A stretch of 64,000 nt of DNA, from positions 62,001 through 126,000 of the forward strand of contig CAVSJQ010000001.1 in NCBI GenBank assembly GCA_963728355.1, read 5' to 3'. This document shows positions 17,478 through 29,628 of the stretch, piece after piece (positions within the stretch are counted from its first letter, which is position 1; each line of letters begins with the position of its first letter). The notes below the pieces were generated by a model. That model searched no databases. It saw only the letters and a list, made by a program, of their open reading frames with translations, and had not been told where the DNA came from. The DNA is from Sva-07 sp963728355 (GTDB lineage: Bacteria; Actinomycetota; Acidimicrobiia; Acidimicrobiales; Ilumatobacteraceae). Position numbers and translations under genes: made by a program.

Positions 17478-18380
17478 CTAGATGTCCAGGAACCGCGAAG
17501 CAGCGATTCCGGAGCCGATGGCACCGGCCAGCGCCCCGATGACCAGCATGATCAACATCACGGTCTGGTCGTAGCCATCGACGACGACGAGTGCGGAGAA
17601 GCCGCTGTTGTCGGGGAAGCTCTCGACACCGGAGGTCCACTGCGAGTTCCAGGCCCACAGCCCGACGCTCGCGAGAACACCGCCGATGATGCCGTGGAGG
17701 AGCCCCTCGAGCATGAAGGGGACGCGGATGAACCAGTCGGTCGCACCGACGAGTTTCATCACCTCGATCTCCCGTCGTCGCGCGAAGATCGCGGTGCGGA
17801 TCGTGTTCCAGATGAGCAGGATCGCAGCGAGGAGCAGGAACACCGACAGCAGCAGCAGGCGGAACCCGAAGAAGCTCTGGAGTTGGCTGATCAGGCTGAT
17901 CTGGTCCTCGGCGAAGCTGACGTCGTAGACGCCGGGCAGTTCTGCGAACTGGTCGGACACCTGTCGGAGCAGGTCGACGTCGGTGCCTTCGGTCGGGACC
18001 GCCTTGAACTGGGTGAGGATCGTGTCCTCGGTGAGGAGGTCGCGCACACCGGGTTCGCCTGCGAAGATGCGGTCGGCCTCCTCGAGCGAGCAGATCTCGT
18101 CGCAGTACTCGAAGCTCTCGATGAACTGGTCGCTCGTCGTCAGGGCGTCGTTGACCAGGGTGAGCTGGTCCTGCGTGGCCGTCGGATTCATGAACACGAT
18201 CATCTCGACGCCGCCTTCCCAACGGGCGAGCAGGTTGTCGAAGGCGTGTTGGCTCAGCAGGGTGAGCCCGACGCCGAGCAACGAGATCGCTGCGGTGATG
18301 ATCGAGGCGACCGTGAGGGTGGCGTTGCGACGGAAACTGTCGAAGGTTTCGCGCAGGATGTATCGAAGTCGTGACAGCAT
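17478..18380 (-). CDS. ftsX: cell division protein FtsX
   Basis: A 300-residue FtsX with four membrane segments: one after the N-terminal LRYILRETFDSFRRN motif, then an extracellular domain of about 120 residues, then three at the C-terminus. The cytoplasmic loop REIEVMKLVGATDWFIR is the family signature. With FtsE it forms the ABC-like complex that activates peptidoglycan hydrolases (RipC-type in actinobacteria) at the septum. The gene starts 9 bases after the ftsE stop, so they form one operon. smpB, which often follows ftsX in actinobacteria, is not here. Confidence 0.95.
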   Translation of the reverse strand: MLSRLRYILRETFDSFRRNATLTVASIITAAISLLGVGLTLLSQHAFDNLLARWEGGVEMIVFMNPTATQDQLTLVNDALTTSDQFIESFEYCDEICSLEEADRIFAGEPGVRDLLTEDTILTQFKAVPTEGTDVDLLRQVSDQFAELPGVYDVSFAEDQISLISQLQSFFGFRLLLLSVFLLLAAILLIWNTIRTAIFARRREIEVMKLVGATDWFIRVPFMLEGLLHGIIGGVLASVGLWAWNSQWTSGVESFPDNSGFSALVVVDGYDQTVMLIMLVIGALAGAIGSGIAASRFLDI

Positions 18381-18389
18381 CGGTTCAGC

Positions 18390-19067
18390 TCACTCGTAGA
18401 CGCCGCGGGCCTGGTCGCGCACGATGACGCCTCGGTCGAGCTGGATGACACGCTTGCGCATCGTGTTGACGATGCGCTGGTCGTGGGTGGCCATCACCAC
18501 GGTGGTACCGGTCTTGTTGATCCGGTCGAGCAGCCGCATGATCCCTTCGCCGGTTGCCGGGTCGAGGTTGCCGGTGGGCTCGTCGGCGAGCATGATCAGC
18601 GGCCGGTTGACGAACGCCCGGGCGACGGAGACTCGCTGCTGCTCACCGCCGGAGAGTTGGTGCGGCAGACGGTCTTCCTTGCCGGCGAGACCGACGAGTT
18701 CGAGGACGGCCGGTACCTGCTGCTTGATCACGTGGGTGGGCCGACCGATGACTTCCTGAGCGAACGCGACGTTCTCGAAGACGCTCTTCTCCAGCAGCAG
18801 CTTGTAGTCCTGGAAGATGTTGCCGATGTTGCGACGCAGGTGCGGCACGCGGCTCGGGGGCATGTCGACGATGTTGCGTCCGGCCACCCAGACCGCACCG
18901 CGTTCGGGGCGGTCCTGACGGTTGAGCATGCGCAGCAGGGTGCTCTTGCCCGAACCGGACGGGCCGACGAGGAACACGAACTCGCCCTTGGCGACGTCGA
19001 AACTCGCGTCGCGGACTGCGACGACCTCGGTCGAATAGCTCTTGGTGACGTTCTCGAGTCGAATCAT
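18390..19067 (-). CDS. ftsE: cell division ATP-binding protein FtsE
   Basis: A 225-residue ABC ATPase, the standard FtsE length. Walker A GPSGSGKST, signature LSGGEQQRVSVARA, Walker B LIMLADEPTGNLD, H-loop MATHDQRIV. It starts MIRLENVTKSYSTEVVAVRD, typical of actinobacterial FtsE. It energises FtsX. The 86-base gap to prfB upstream may contain its own promoter (a TACCCT lies about 25 bases before the ATG), but this is uncertain. Confidence 0.96.
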   Translation of the reverse strand: MIRLENVTKSYSTEVVAVRDASFDVAKGEFVFLVGPSGSGKSTLLRMLNRQDRPERGAVWVAGRNIVDMPPSRVPHLRRNIGNIFQDYKLLLEKSVFENVAFAQEVIGRPTHVIKQQVPAVLELVGLAGKEDRLPHQLSGGEQQRVSVARAFVNRPLIMLADEPTGNLDPATGEGIMRLLDRINKTGTTVVMATHDQRIVNTMRKRVIQLDRGVIVRDQARGVYE

Positions 19068-19153
19068 GATGGGCTTCCCGCAGGACGCAGAGAGGGTACC
19101 GCTCGTGCGCGGTCAGCGTGCGTCACGCAGTCGCGGCGAACGAAGGAGCAACC

Positions 19154-20260
19154 TCACTCGGAGTCGGCGTTGGCGCGGCGCATGCGGAGGTAGCCCTCGA
19201 CGAACTCGTCGATGTCGCCGTCGAGCACGCCGGACACGTCGCTGGTCTCGATCTCCGTGCGCAGGTCCTTGACCATCTGGTACGGCTGCAGGACGTAGCT
19301 GCGGATCTGGCTGCCCCAGCCGACCTGGGCCTGCTTGCCGGCGATCGCATCGAGTTCGGCGGCACGGTCCTCCTCGGCTTTGGCCGCGATCATCGCGGTC
19401 AGCCGGCCCATCGCCCGCTCGCGGTTCTGGAGCTGGCTGCGCTCCTCCTGCGAACTGGCGACCAGTCCGGTCGGTTCGTGGATGAGGCGCACCGCCGATG
19501 ACGTCTTGTTGATGTGCTGTCCGCCGGCGCCGGACGCCCGGAACACCTCCATGCGGATGTCGGACTCGTCGATGTCGACGTCGACGTCCTCGAGCAGCGG
19601 CCAGACCTGCACGGCGGCGAACGAGGTCTGGCGGCGGCCCTGGTTGTCGAAGGGGCTGATGCGCACCAGGCGGTGGGTGCCGCGTTCGGCGCTCATCAGT
19701 CCATAGGCGTAGCGGCCCGAGATCGTGACCTCAGCCGACATGATCCCGGCCTCGGCCCCTTCGGACACGTAGTTCAGGCTGATGTTGAAGCCGCGACGCT
19801 CGCACCAGCGTTCGTACATGCGCAGCAGCATCTCGGAGAAATCCTGGGCGTCGACGCCGCCGTCCTTCGCGTTGATCTGCACGATGCAGTCGCTGTCGTC
19901 GTGTTCGCCCGTGAACAGGCTGCGCAGTTCCAGCTGGTCGAGCGTGGCCCCGATGGCGGTGATCGCCGCTTCGATGTCCGGTTCCTGGGAGGCGTCGTCT
20001 TCGTCGCGCGCCAGTTCGTGGAGCGCCTCGACGTCGCCGAGCTGCTCGGTGAGCGAGTCGAACACCGCGAGATCGTCACGGATGTTGGCGTATTCGGTGT
20101 TCAGCTTCTTGGCGCGGTCCTGGTCGTCCCACAGTGCCGGGTCGGAGATCTCGGCTTCGAGGACCGCGAAACGTTCGCGGTTGTCCGAGATCGACAGGTA
20201 CGACTCGGCCTCGTCAAGGCGTCGCCGGACATCGCGGAGGTCAGAGGTGAAGTCGCGCAT
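19154..20260 (-). CDS. prfB: peptide chain release factor 2
   Basis: A 368-residue RF2 that terminates translation at UGA and UAA. The tripeptide SPF (in RISPFDNQGRRQTSF) is the RF2-type stop-codon reader. GAGGQHINKT carries the GGQ that triggers peptidyl-tRNA hydrolysis. The reading frame is continuous from the ATG at 20260, so the programmed +1 frameshift found in many prfB genes is absent. It starts 9 bases after the secA stop, in the same transcription unit. Confidence 0.96.
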   Translation of the reverse strand: MRDFTSDLRDVRRRLDEAESYLSISDNRERFAVLEAEISDPALWDDQDRAKKLNTEYANIRDDLAVFDSLTEQLGDVEALHELARDEDDASQEPDIEAAITAIGATLDQLELRSLFTGEHDDSDCIVQINAKDGGVDAQDFSEMLLRMYERWCERRGFNISLNYVSEGAEAGIMSAEVTISGRYAYGLMSAERGTHRLVRISPFDNQGRRQTSFAAVQVWPLLEDVDVDIDESDIRMEVFRASGAGGQHINKTSSAVRLIHEPTGLVASSQEERSQLQNRERAMGRLTAMIAAKAEEDRAAELDAIAGKQAQVGWGSQIRSYVLQPYQMVKDLRTEIETSDVSGVLDGDIDEFVEGYLRMRRANADSE

Positions 20261-20269
20261 GGGTCGGCG

Positions 20270-23074
<2,805 letters not shown>

Positions 23075-23084
23075 GCAGCCGTCC

Positions 23085-23090
23085 AGCCTA
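23085..23090 (-). promoter_or_regulatory. -10 hexamer for secA
   Basis: TAGGCT on the minus strand, 10 bases from the ATG at 23074. Confidence 0.45.
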
Positions 23091-23113
23091 CCGGTGCGAC
23101 GCGAGCAGACGGG

Positions 23114-23770
23114 TCAGGCGACGAGGGTCGGGTGCCCCGTCGATTGTGGGCGCCGGGCCGACGACGCAGCACCGGCCGGTGTGGAGGCCACCGCATACAA
23201 CCGGGGCTCGACGGCACCGGCGTGGCGCAGCGCCGCCGCCGCCGCACGCAGCGTGGCGCCTGTGGTGACGACGTCGTCGACGACGATCACCTGCCGACCG
23301 TCGAGGCCGGGGCGAGCGACGAATTCGGGGCCGTGAAGACGTTCGATGCGGGTACGGCCCGTCTGTGTCCCGGCAGGGCCCGATCGCACGAGCAGTCGTC
23401 GGCACGGGACGCCCAGCTGACGAGCGACGTGGCGGGCCACCAGTTCGCCCTGGTCGAAGCCGCGCTCACGTCGCCGGGCGGCGCTGGTGGGCGCCCAGGT
23501 GACGACGTCGACGTGGCGGTGGTCGCCGTTCTGCACGATCGCGTTCACGACGAGGCCCGCCAGATGCCTGGCCACCTGACGCCGATTGCGGTACTTGAGC
23601 CCGAGCACGACGTTGCGCGCCCGGCCGGTGAAGGGCACCGCGGCGCGCACGCCGTGCCCACCGGGCTGCGGGCGCGGCCCGAGCAGTGCGAAACGACAGG
23701 TGGTGCACACCGCGGCTCCGGGGGCATCACATCCGGCACAACGAATCTGGAACAACATGGACTCCAGCAT
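23114..23770 (-). CDS. ComF family phosphoribosyltransferase-like protein
   Basis: A 218-residue ComF/GntX-type protein. The N-terminal zinc ribbon has CAGC and CTTC pairs. The C-terminal PRTase fold has the PRPP loop VIVVDDVVTTGATL and the LKYRNRRQVARHL and RRRERGFDQGELVA blocks. ComF proteins assist DNA uptake in competent bacteria; elsewhere the role is obscure. Start ATG 23770 lies 6 bases after TACCCC; an in-frame ATG four codons later is an alternative. It lies upstream of secA on the same strand. Confidence 0.88.
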   Translation of the reverse strand: MLESMLFQIRCAGCDAPGAAVCTTCRFALLGPRPQPGGHGVRAAVPFTGRARNVVLGLKYRNRRQVARHLAGLVVNAIVQNGDHRHVDVVTWAPTSAARRRERGFDQGELVARHVARQLGVPCRRLLVRSGPAGTQTGRTRIERLHGPEFVARPGLDGRQVIVVDDVVTTGATLRAAAAALRHAGAVEPRLYAVASTPAGAASSARRPQSTGHPTLVA

Positions 23771-23776
23771 GACGAG

Positions 23777-23782
23777 GGGGTA
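23777..23782 (-). promoter_or_regulatory. -10-like hexamer for comF gene
   Basis: TACCCC on the minus strand, 6 bases from the ATG at 23770. The last base is off consensus. Confidence 0.35.
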
Positions 23783-23820
23783 CCACAGAGATGCCCGCCA
23801 CCTTGCGAGCCAGCCCCGCC

Positions 23821-23929
23821 CGAGCGATGAGCCAACCGCCCAAATCCGGGCTTTTCACTCATCGCTTCGCCAGCACGTGCCCGAGCGATGAGCCAACCGC
23901 CCAAATCCCGGCTTTTCGCTCATCGCTCG
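23821..23929. repeat. two tandem palindromic elements
   Basis: Two nearly identical elements of about 48 bases (23821-23869 and 23882-23929, start-to-start 61). Each begins CGAGCGATGAG and ends with its reverse complement; the second has a perfect 12-base inverted repeat, the first one inserted T. The interior is also conserved. They occupy the divergent region between comF and the YczE-like gene, ending 5 bases before a -10 hexamer. Confidence 0.8.
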
Positions 23930-23933
23930 TCAC

Positions 23934-23939
23934 TAGCGT
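23934..23939 (+). promoter_or_regulatory. -10 hexamer, leaderless, YczE-like gene
   Basis: TAGCGT ends 6 bases before the GTG at 23946. Confidence 0.55.
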
Positions 23940-23945
23940 GCCGGG

Positions 23946-24575
23946 GTGCACCGTTTCGTTCCCAACGACCGCCCCGTCGAACGCATCGGCCGATGCGTGC
24001 TCGGCCTCGCCGTGTTCGGCGTCGGCATCGCCCTCTTGATCGACGCCCACCTCGGCGCTGCGCCCTGGGACGTGTTCCACACCGGGGTGGCGGAGTTGAC
24101 CGGGCTGGCCGTCGGCCAGGTGACGATCATCACCGGCGTCGTCCTGCTGCTGCTGTGGGTCCCACTCGGCGAGACAATGGGCCTCGGCACGATCCTCAAC
24201 GCCATCGAGATCGGCATCGTCGTCGACCTCGCCCTCCCGCTGCTCCCCGAACCGGAGCTGCTGATCGCACGCACCGCGATGATGCTCGGCGGCGTGGTCG
24301 TGATCGCGATCGGATCGGGTCTCTACATCGGCGCCGGGCTCGGACCGGGTCCCCGCGACGGGTTGATGACCGGGTTCGCGAAGCGTGGCATCTCGATCCG
24401 TTTCGCCCGCACCTCCATCGAGCTGATGGTGCTCGTCATCGGCATCGCGCTCGGCGGGGCGATCGGCCTCGGAACCGCCGTGTTCGCGCTGGGCATCGGC
24501 CCGCTCGTGCAGTTCTTCCTGCCGCGACTGCAGATCGCGCCGCAGACGGCGATCGGTGCCGACGCGACCGCCTGA
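23946..24575 (+). CDS. YczE/YyaS-YitT-like integral membrane protein
   Basis: A 209-residue protein with about five hydrophobic segments. It begins RFVPNDRPVERIGRCVLGLAVFGVGIALLIDAHLGAAPWDVFHTGV, where GxAPWDVFH and the later GLGPGPRDGLMTG are the paired motifs of the YczE family. These proteins are uncharacterised membrane proteins found widely in actinobacteria and firmicutes. The GTG start is supported by TAGCGT 6 bases upstream. The twin palindromes lie just upstream and could affect its expression. Function unknown. Confidence 0.82.
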   Translation: MHRFVPNDRPVERIGRCVLGLAVFGVGIALLIDAHLGAAPWDVFHTGVAELTGLAVGQVTIITGVVLLLLWVPLGETMGLGTILNAIEIGIVVDLALPLLPEPELLIARTAMMLGGVVVIAIGSGLYIGAGLGPGPRDGLMTGFAKRGISIRFARTSIELMVLVIGIALGGAIGLGTAVFALGIGPLVQFFLPRLQIAPQTAIGADATA

Positions 24576-24596
24576 GCGGATCGCTTGACGGTCGAC

Positions 24597-25607
24597 TCAG
24601 AGCGACGAGCCGCGGAAGGCGCTGCGACGCTGGAAGAAGTCGCCCACCTGGTTCAGTGCGAGCACCGTCAGCGTCAGGATCATCGAGGGGTACAGGATCT
24701 GTCCGAAGTTGACCTTCATGTCGCGTCGCGCCTGGTTGATCATGTTGCCCCACGACGACTGCGGAAGCTGCACGCTGAGTCCGAGGAACGACAGCGACCC
24801 CTCGACCACGACCACCGCCGCAGCGGCGACCATCGCGTAGGCGAGCAGTGTCGGCATCACGTTCGGGATGATCTCGCGCCGCAGGATGGTCCATCGCTTC
24901 GTGCCGATGGCCTGTGCGGCCAGCACGAACTCGCGGTTGGAGATCGCCAGGCTGTTGGCACGCGACACGCGGGTGTAGGCGGGGATCGAGAGCAGGCCGA
25001 TCACGAGGCTGATCACGAACAGGTCGCGAACTTCGAAGATCGAGATCAACGCCAGCAGCAGCACGAGGGCCGGGAAGGCGAGCAGCACGTCGATCATCGC
25101 CATCAGGGCGGTCTCGGTCTTGCCGCGGACGAAGCCGACGAGCGAGCCGATGAGTCCGCCGACCATGACGCCGCAGACGACGGACACGACGGCGACGGTG
25201 ACGCTGACGTAGGCGCCGTGCATGGAGCGTGAGAACGTGTCGCGAGCGAGTGCGTCCGTGCCGAGCGGGTGGGCCCACGACGGCGATTCGAGCGGCTCGC
25301 CGGTGCCGAACTCGCCGGTGGCGGGGTTGAAGCCGTTCAACTGCAGGTTGGGGTCCGCCAGCGGCAGCGACCCGTTGAAGACCTTCGCGTCGAGCTGGGC
25401 GTAGATCGCCGAGAACAGCACGAACAGCAGCCAGAGTGTCCCGAGCTTGACGAGAAACGGCATCTCGCGGAAGATGCCCCACACCGACTTGCGCTTCTGC
25501 TTGACACCTTCCGGCACCACGAATTCATCGACCTGCTGGACGAGCGGCGACCCAGCGATGGTTGCGGTGATGTCATGGGGGTCGAAGTTGGTCTGGGTCG
25601 TGGCCAT
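24597..25607 (-). CDS. oligopeptide ABC transporter permease (OppC/DppC type)
   Basis: A 336-residue inner-membrane permease. A long cytoplasmic N-terminus (about 60 residues) precedes six membrane segments. It has the OppC-type end of the first domain (HPLGTDALARDTFSRSMHGA) and the EAA loop SREFVLAAQAIGTKRW (EFVLAARAxG class). It pairs with the permease encoded 3 bases upstream. It is the last gene of the five-gene operon D-F-A-B-C. Confidence 0.94.
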   Translation of the reverse strand: MATTQTNFDPHDITATIAGSPLVQQVDEFVVPEGVKQKRKSVWGIFREMPFLVKLGTLWLLFVLFSAIYAQLDAKVFNGSLPLADPNLQLNGFNPATGEFGTGEPLESPSWAHPLGTDALARDTFSRSMHGAYVSVTVAVVSVVCGVMVGGLIGSLVGFVRGKTETALMAMIDVLLAFPALVLLLALISIFEVRDLFVISLVIGLLSIPAYTRVSRANSLAISNREFVLAAQAIGTKRWTILRREIIPNVMPTLLAYAMVAAAAVVVVEGSLSFLGLSVQLPQSSWGNMINQARRDMKVNFGQILYPSMILTLTVLALNQVGDFFQRRSAFRGSSL

Positions 25608-25610
25608 GGG

Positions 25611-26558
25611 TCACTTCCTTCGAATTCGCGGGTCGAGGACGGCGTACAGCAGGTCGACGATGGTGTTGATGATGACGAACATCGCCGCGATGAACACCGT
25701 GATCCCTTGGATGACGAGGATGTCACGGCCGTTGATGGCAGCGATCAGGGAGAACCCGAGACCAGGAAGCGCGAAGAGCGACTCGATGATGACGGTGCCG
25801 CCGAGCAGGGCGCCGAAGCTGATGCCGACGATGGTCATCAAGCTGAGCGAACTGGGCCGCAGCGCATGGCGGAACAGGATGTAGCGATCGCTGAGGCCCT
25901 TGGCGCGCGCCGACAGGATGTAGTTCTCGCGCAGTGTGGCCATCATGTCGGAGCGGACCAGGCGCGAGAACAGCGCCATCTGGGCGAGCGCCAGCGACAA
26001 CGCCGGCAGGATCGCGGTCTTCATGTTGTCGGCGACTCCGTCGCTGAGACGGCTCCAGTTCGACGCCGGGAGCCAGCCGAGCTGCACGGCGAAGAGCCAG
26101 ATGAGAAAGATGCCGAAAATGAAGTTGGGGATGGACAGCGCGACCTGCACCGCTGCCGAGGTCGTGGTGTCGGCCCACTTGCCCTGCTTGTAGGCGCCCA
26201 ACACCCCGACGGGGATGGCGATGACGACCGCGATGAAGATCGACATGAACGCGAGCTGGGCCGTCACGGGGAGCCGAGATTGGATCGTGTCGCTGACCGG
26301 CTGGTCGGTGACGTAGGAGGTGCCGAGGTCGCCGGTGACGGCGTCGCCCAGCCAGGCGAAGTACCGGACGATGAAGGGGTCGTCGAGGTTGAGGTCGTCG
26401 CGGATCTGCTCTTCGATCCCCGGTGCTCGAGGACCGGTGCCGAGGATCGTGTCCACCGGATCTCCGGGGAGCAGCGCAACCATCAGGAAGGTCAAGAACG
26501 TGACCGCAAACAACGTTGCGATCAATCGCAGAAGAACGAATGCGATGGTCTTGGCCAT
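25611..26558 (-). CDS. oligopeptide ABC transporter permease (OppB/DppB type)
   Basis: A 315-residue permease with six membrane segments, starting MAKTIAFVLLRLIATLFAVTF. The EAA loop is RENYILSARAKGLSDRYI, and LGGTVIIESLFALPGLG is the conserved periplasmic-side block. It forms the heterodimeric channel with the downstream permease. The 82 bases upstream, between it and the binding-protein gene, carry four phased TCAGTG hexamers. Confidence 0.94.
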   Translation of the reverse strand: MAKTIAFVLLRLIATLFAVTFLTFLMVALLPGDPVDTILGTGPRAPGIEEQIRDDLNLDDPFIVRYFAWLGDAVTGDLGTSYVTDQPVSDTIQSRLPVTAQLAFMSIFIAVVIAIPVGVLGAYKQGKWADTTTSAAVQVALSIPNFIFGIFLIWLFAVQLGWLPASNWSRLSDGVADNMKTAILPALSLALAQMALFSRLVRSDMMATLRENYILSARAKGLSDRYILFRHALRPSSLSLMTIVGISFGALLGGTVIIESLFALPGLGFSLIAAINGRDILVIQGITVFIAAMFVIINTIVDLLYAVLDPRIRRK

Positions 26559-26591
26559 GATGATCGGTACTGCTCCCCGGAGTCGGTGTCG

Positions 26592-26631
26592 TCAGTGGGT
26601 GTTCAGTGGGTGTTTCAGTGAATGGTCAGTG
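26592..26631. repeat. four phased TCAGTG hexamers
   Basis: TCAGTG occurs at 26592, 26603, 26615 and 26626, spaced 11, 12 and 11 bases, so the copies fall on about the same helix face. They lie in the gap between the binding-protein stop and the OppB-type start. Confidence 0.6.
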
Positions 26632-26640
26632 ATCGTTGGA

Positions 26641-28404
26641 TCACTCGGTGACGAAGACCTGGAACCAACGGACCTGTGCCTCGGGGGCGATGCCCGAGCC
26701 GAGCTGCCCGTCGGGCAGGGTCCACGAGTTGATGCCCTTGACGGTCGGGTCCTTGGCGATCATGACCGCCGTACCACCGGAGTACCAGGTCAGGCCCTCG
26801 TTGTTGATCTTGGTCATGATCTTGCCGTAGAGCTCCTTGCGGGTCTCGAAGTCGTCAGTGGAGCTGGCCTCGGCGGCCCACGCCTGCATCTCGGGGTCGT
26901 CGAAGTTCGTGAAGTTGCCGACCGACTCGGCCTTCGGCGCCACGAAGGGGTTGACGGCCACCGACGGATCGTTCTCCGTGCCCCAGCGCCAGCAGTGTGC
27001 GTGGTGCACGTCGCTGACGGCGTTGTTGATGTGGGTCGCCTGGTCGAACTGGGTCAGCGTGACGTTGACGAGGTCGGAGCCGGTCCACACCTGCTCGGCC
27101 ACCTGCATCGCCGCGATGAGGGTGGGGTCGGGCGGGCAGGACAGCTCGACGTCGATCTTCTCGCCGGGCGCCTTGCCATCGGAGCGGTTCGGATCGTCGA
27201 CGTACTCCTGCAGGAGGGCCTTGCCGGCCTCGAAGTCGAACTTCTTGTAGGCGTCTTCGGCTTCCTGGGTCCACCACGGGCTGTCGGCCGAGAAGAACTG
27301 CGACGTCGGCAGGGAGATGCCGGCGCCACCGAGTGCCTCGATGACGTTCTCCTGGTTGTTCAGGTAGATCAGACCGGTGCGGACGCGGACATCGTCGAAC
27401 GGCACCTGCTCGGTGTTGAACATGCCACCACCGGTGCTGTTGCCCTGGAACTCGATCAACTCGATGCCGTCGGCCTGACGAGCGTCGCGGATCGTGCCCT
27501 GACGCAACGACTGCATGGCGTTGGTCGTGCCCGCGAGCAGCGCGTCGAGACGCGTGCCCTCGTCAGGGGTCGGCCGGAACGAGACCGAGTCGAGGAACGG
27601 CAGCTGGTTGCCGTCGGTGTCGACGTACCAGTAGTCCGGGTTGCGCTCGACGATGGTCTCGTTGTCCTGGTCACGATTGGACATGACGAACGGGCCGGTG
27701 CCGATCGGGTTGGTGCTGTAGCCCGCCGAGTCGGCAGCCGCAGCCGCCGGGTCGAAGGGGAACCCGAGTGGAGCCGTTGCCAGCGCGCCCTTGAAGGCCA
27801 CGTTCGGCTTGCTCAGGGTGTACTCGACCGTGAGGTCGTCGATCGCGGCGACACTCTCGAGGCCCGCAGCCGTGACGCCCGACTGACCAGCGGCGCCGGC
27901 CTGCTGGAGCGGGAACATGTCGACGATGGTCTGCGCGGTGAGCGGCGTGCCGTTGTGGAACGTCACGTCGGGACGCAGCGTCATGGTCCACACCGTGAAG
28001 TCCTCGTTCGAGTCGATGCTCTCGGCCAGGAACGGCTCGTAGGTGCCTTCGGCGCTCTGGTCGAACAGTGGGTCGTAGATCGACCGCATGATGGTGTAAC
28101 ACGGCGAGGAGCAGCTGTCCTCCCACGGGCGCAGGCCCGTGGCGTCGGCCTCGAGGCCGATCGTGACCGTGCCGCCGTAGACGGCTTCGGCTTCTTCTTC
28201 GACGACCGAGGTCTCGACCTGTTCCGGCGCCGTCACGCCGGCGCCGCTCTCCTCACCACCCTCGGTGGTGTCGGTCTCGGTCTCGGTCGCTTCGGTGGTC
28301 TGGGTGCCGGAGTCGGTGGAGCTGTCGTCGCTCCCGCACGATGCCGCCACGAACGCCAGAGCCAACGGAATGGCGAGTGCTGTGACTACTCGTCGCTGTC
28401 GCAT
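26641..28404 (-). CDS. oligopeptide ABC transporter substrate-binding lipoprotein (SBP family 5)
   Basis: A 587-residue extracytoplasmic binding protein. The signal peptide ends in the lipobox AASC (Cys about residue 23), followed by an acidic Ser/Thr/Glu-rich linker to about residue 70. The family-5 fold starts YGGTVTIGLEADATGLRPW, and DVTFHNGTPLTAQ is the characteristic SBP_5 block. It captures peptides or similar ligands for the two permeases and two ATPases of the same operon. A candidate internal promoter and a hairpin lie between oppF and this gene, which would allow higher expression of the binding protein. The ATG is preceded by GGGGGAA. Confidence 0.94.
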   Translation of the reverse strand: MRQRRVVTALAIPLALAFVAASCGSDDSSTDSGTQTTEATETETDTTEGGEESGAGVTAPEQVETSVVEEEAEAVYGGTVTIGLEADATGLRPWEDSCSSPCYTIMRSIYDPLFDQSAEGTYEPFLAESIDSNEDFTVWTMTLRPDVTFHNGTPLTAQTIVDMFPLQQAGAAGQSGVTAAGLESVAAIDDLTVEYTLSKPNVAFKGALATAPLGFPFDPAAAAADSAGYSTNPIGTGPFVMSNRDQDNETIVERNPDYWYVDTDGNQLPFLDSVSFRPTPDEGTRLDALLAGTTNAMQSLRQGTIRDARQADGIELIEFQGNSTGGGMFNTEQVPFDDVRVRTGLIYLNNQENVIEALGGAGISLPTSQFFSADSPWWTQEAEDAYKKFDFEAGKALLQEYVDDPNRSDGKAPGEKIDVELSCPPDPTLIAAMQVAEQVWTGSDLVNVTLTQFDQATHINNAVSDVHHAHCWRWGTENDPSVAVNPFVAPKAESVGNFTNFDDPEMQAWAAEASSTDDFETRKELYGKIMTKINNEGLTWYSGGTAVMIAKDPTVKGINSWTLPDGQLGSGIAPEAQVRWFQVFVTE

Positions 28405-28500
28405 GGTTCCCCCATCAGGATGGATTGTTGTGGTTGAGATTCAAGTCGTTCACGATGCCGACGCGGCGGTGCAGAAGTCCGCTCCACCAACGCCCCCTCC

Positions 28501-28524
28501 CGCCGGGACGACTCCTGCCCGGCG
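28501..28524 (-). terminator. leader hairpin between oppF-like and binding-protein genes
   Basis: CGCCGGG (28501-28507) pairs perfectly with CCCGGCG (28518-28524). It could act as an attenuator or protect the downstream mRNA segment. Confidence 0.45.
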
Positions 28525-28533
28525 AGAACATCG

Positions 28534-28557
28534 ATTGTCTAGCACACATGACGGATG

Positions 28558-28561
<4 letters not shown>
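28534..28561 (-). promoter_or_regulatory. candidate internal promoter for the binding-protein gene
   Basis: Minus strand: GTGACA (28556-28561), 16-base spacer, GACAAT (28534-28539). It overlaps the stop codon of the oppF-like gene and implies a leader of about 120 bases. Confidence 0.45.

Positions 28562-29627
<1,066 letters not shown>

Positions 29628-29628
<1 letters not shown>

Noticed and set aside
20180..20260. Programmed +1 frameshift in prfB
   Set aside because: The reading frame is continuous from ATG 20260 with no in-frame UGA near codon 25.
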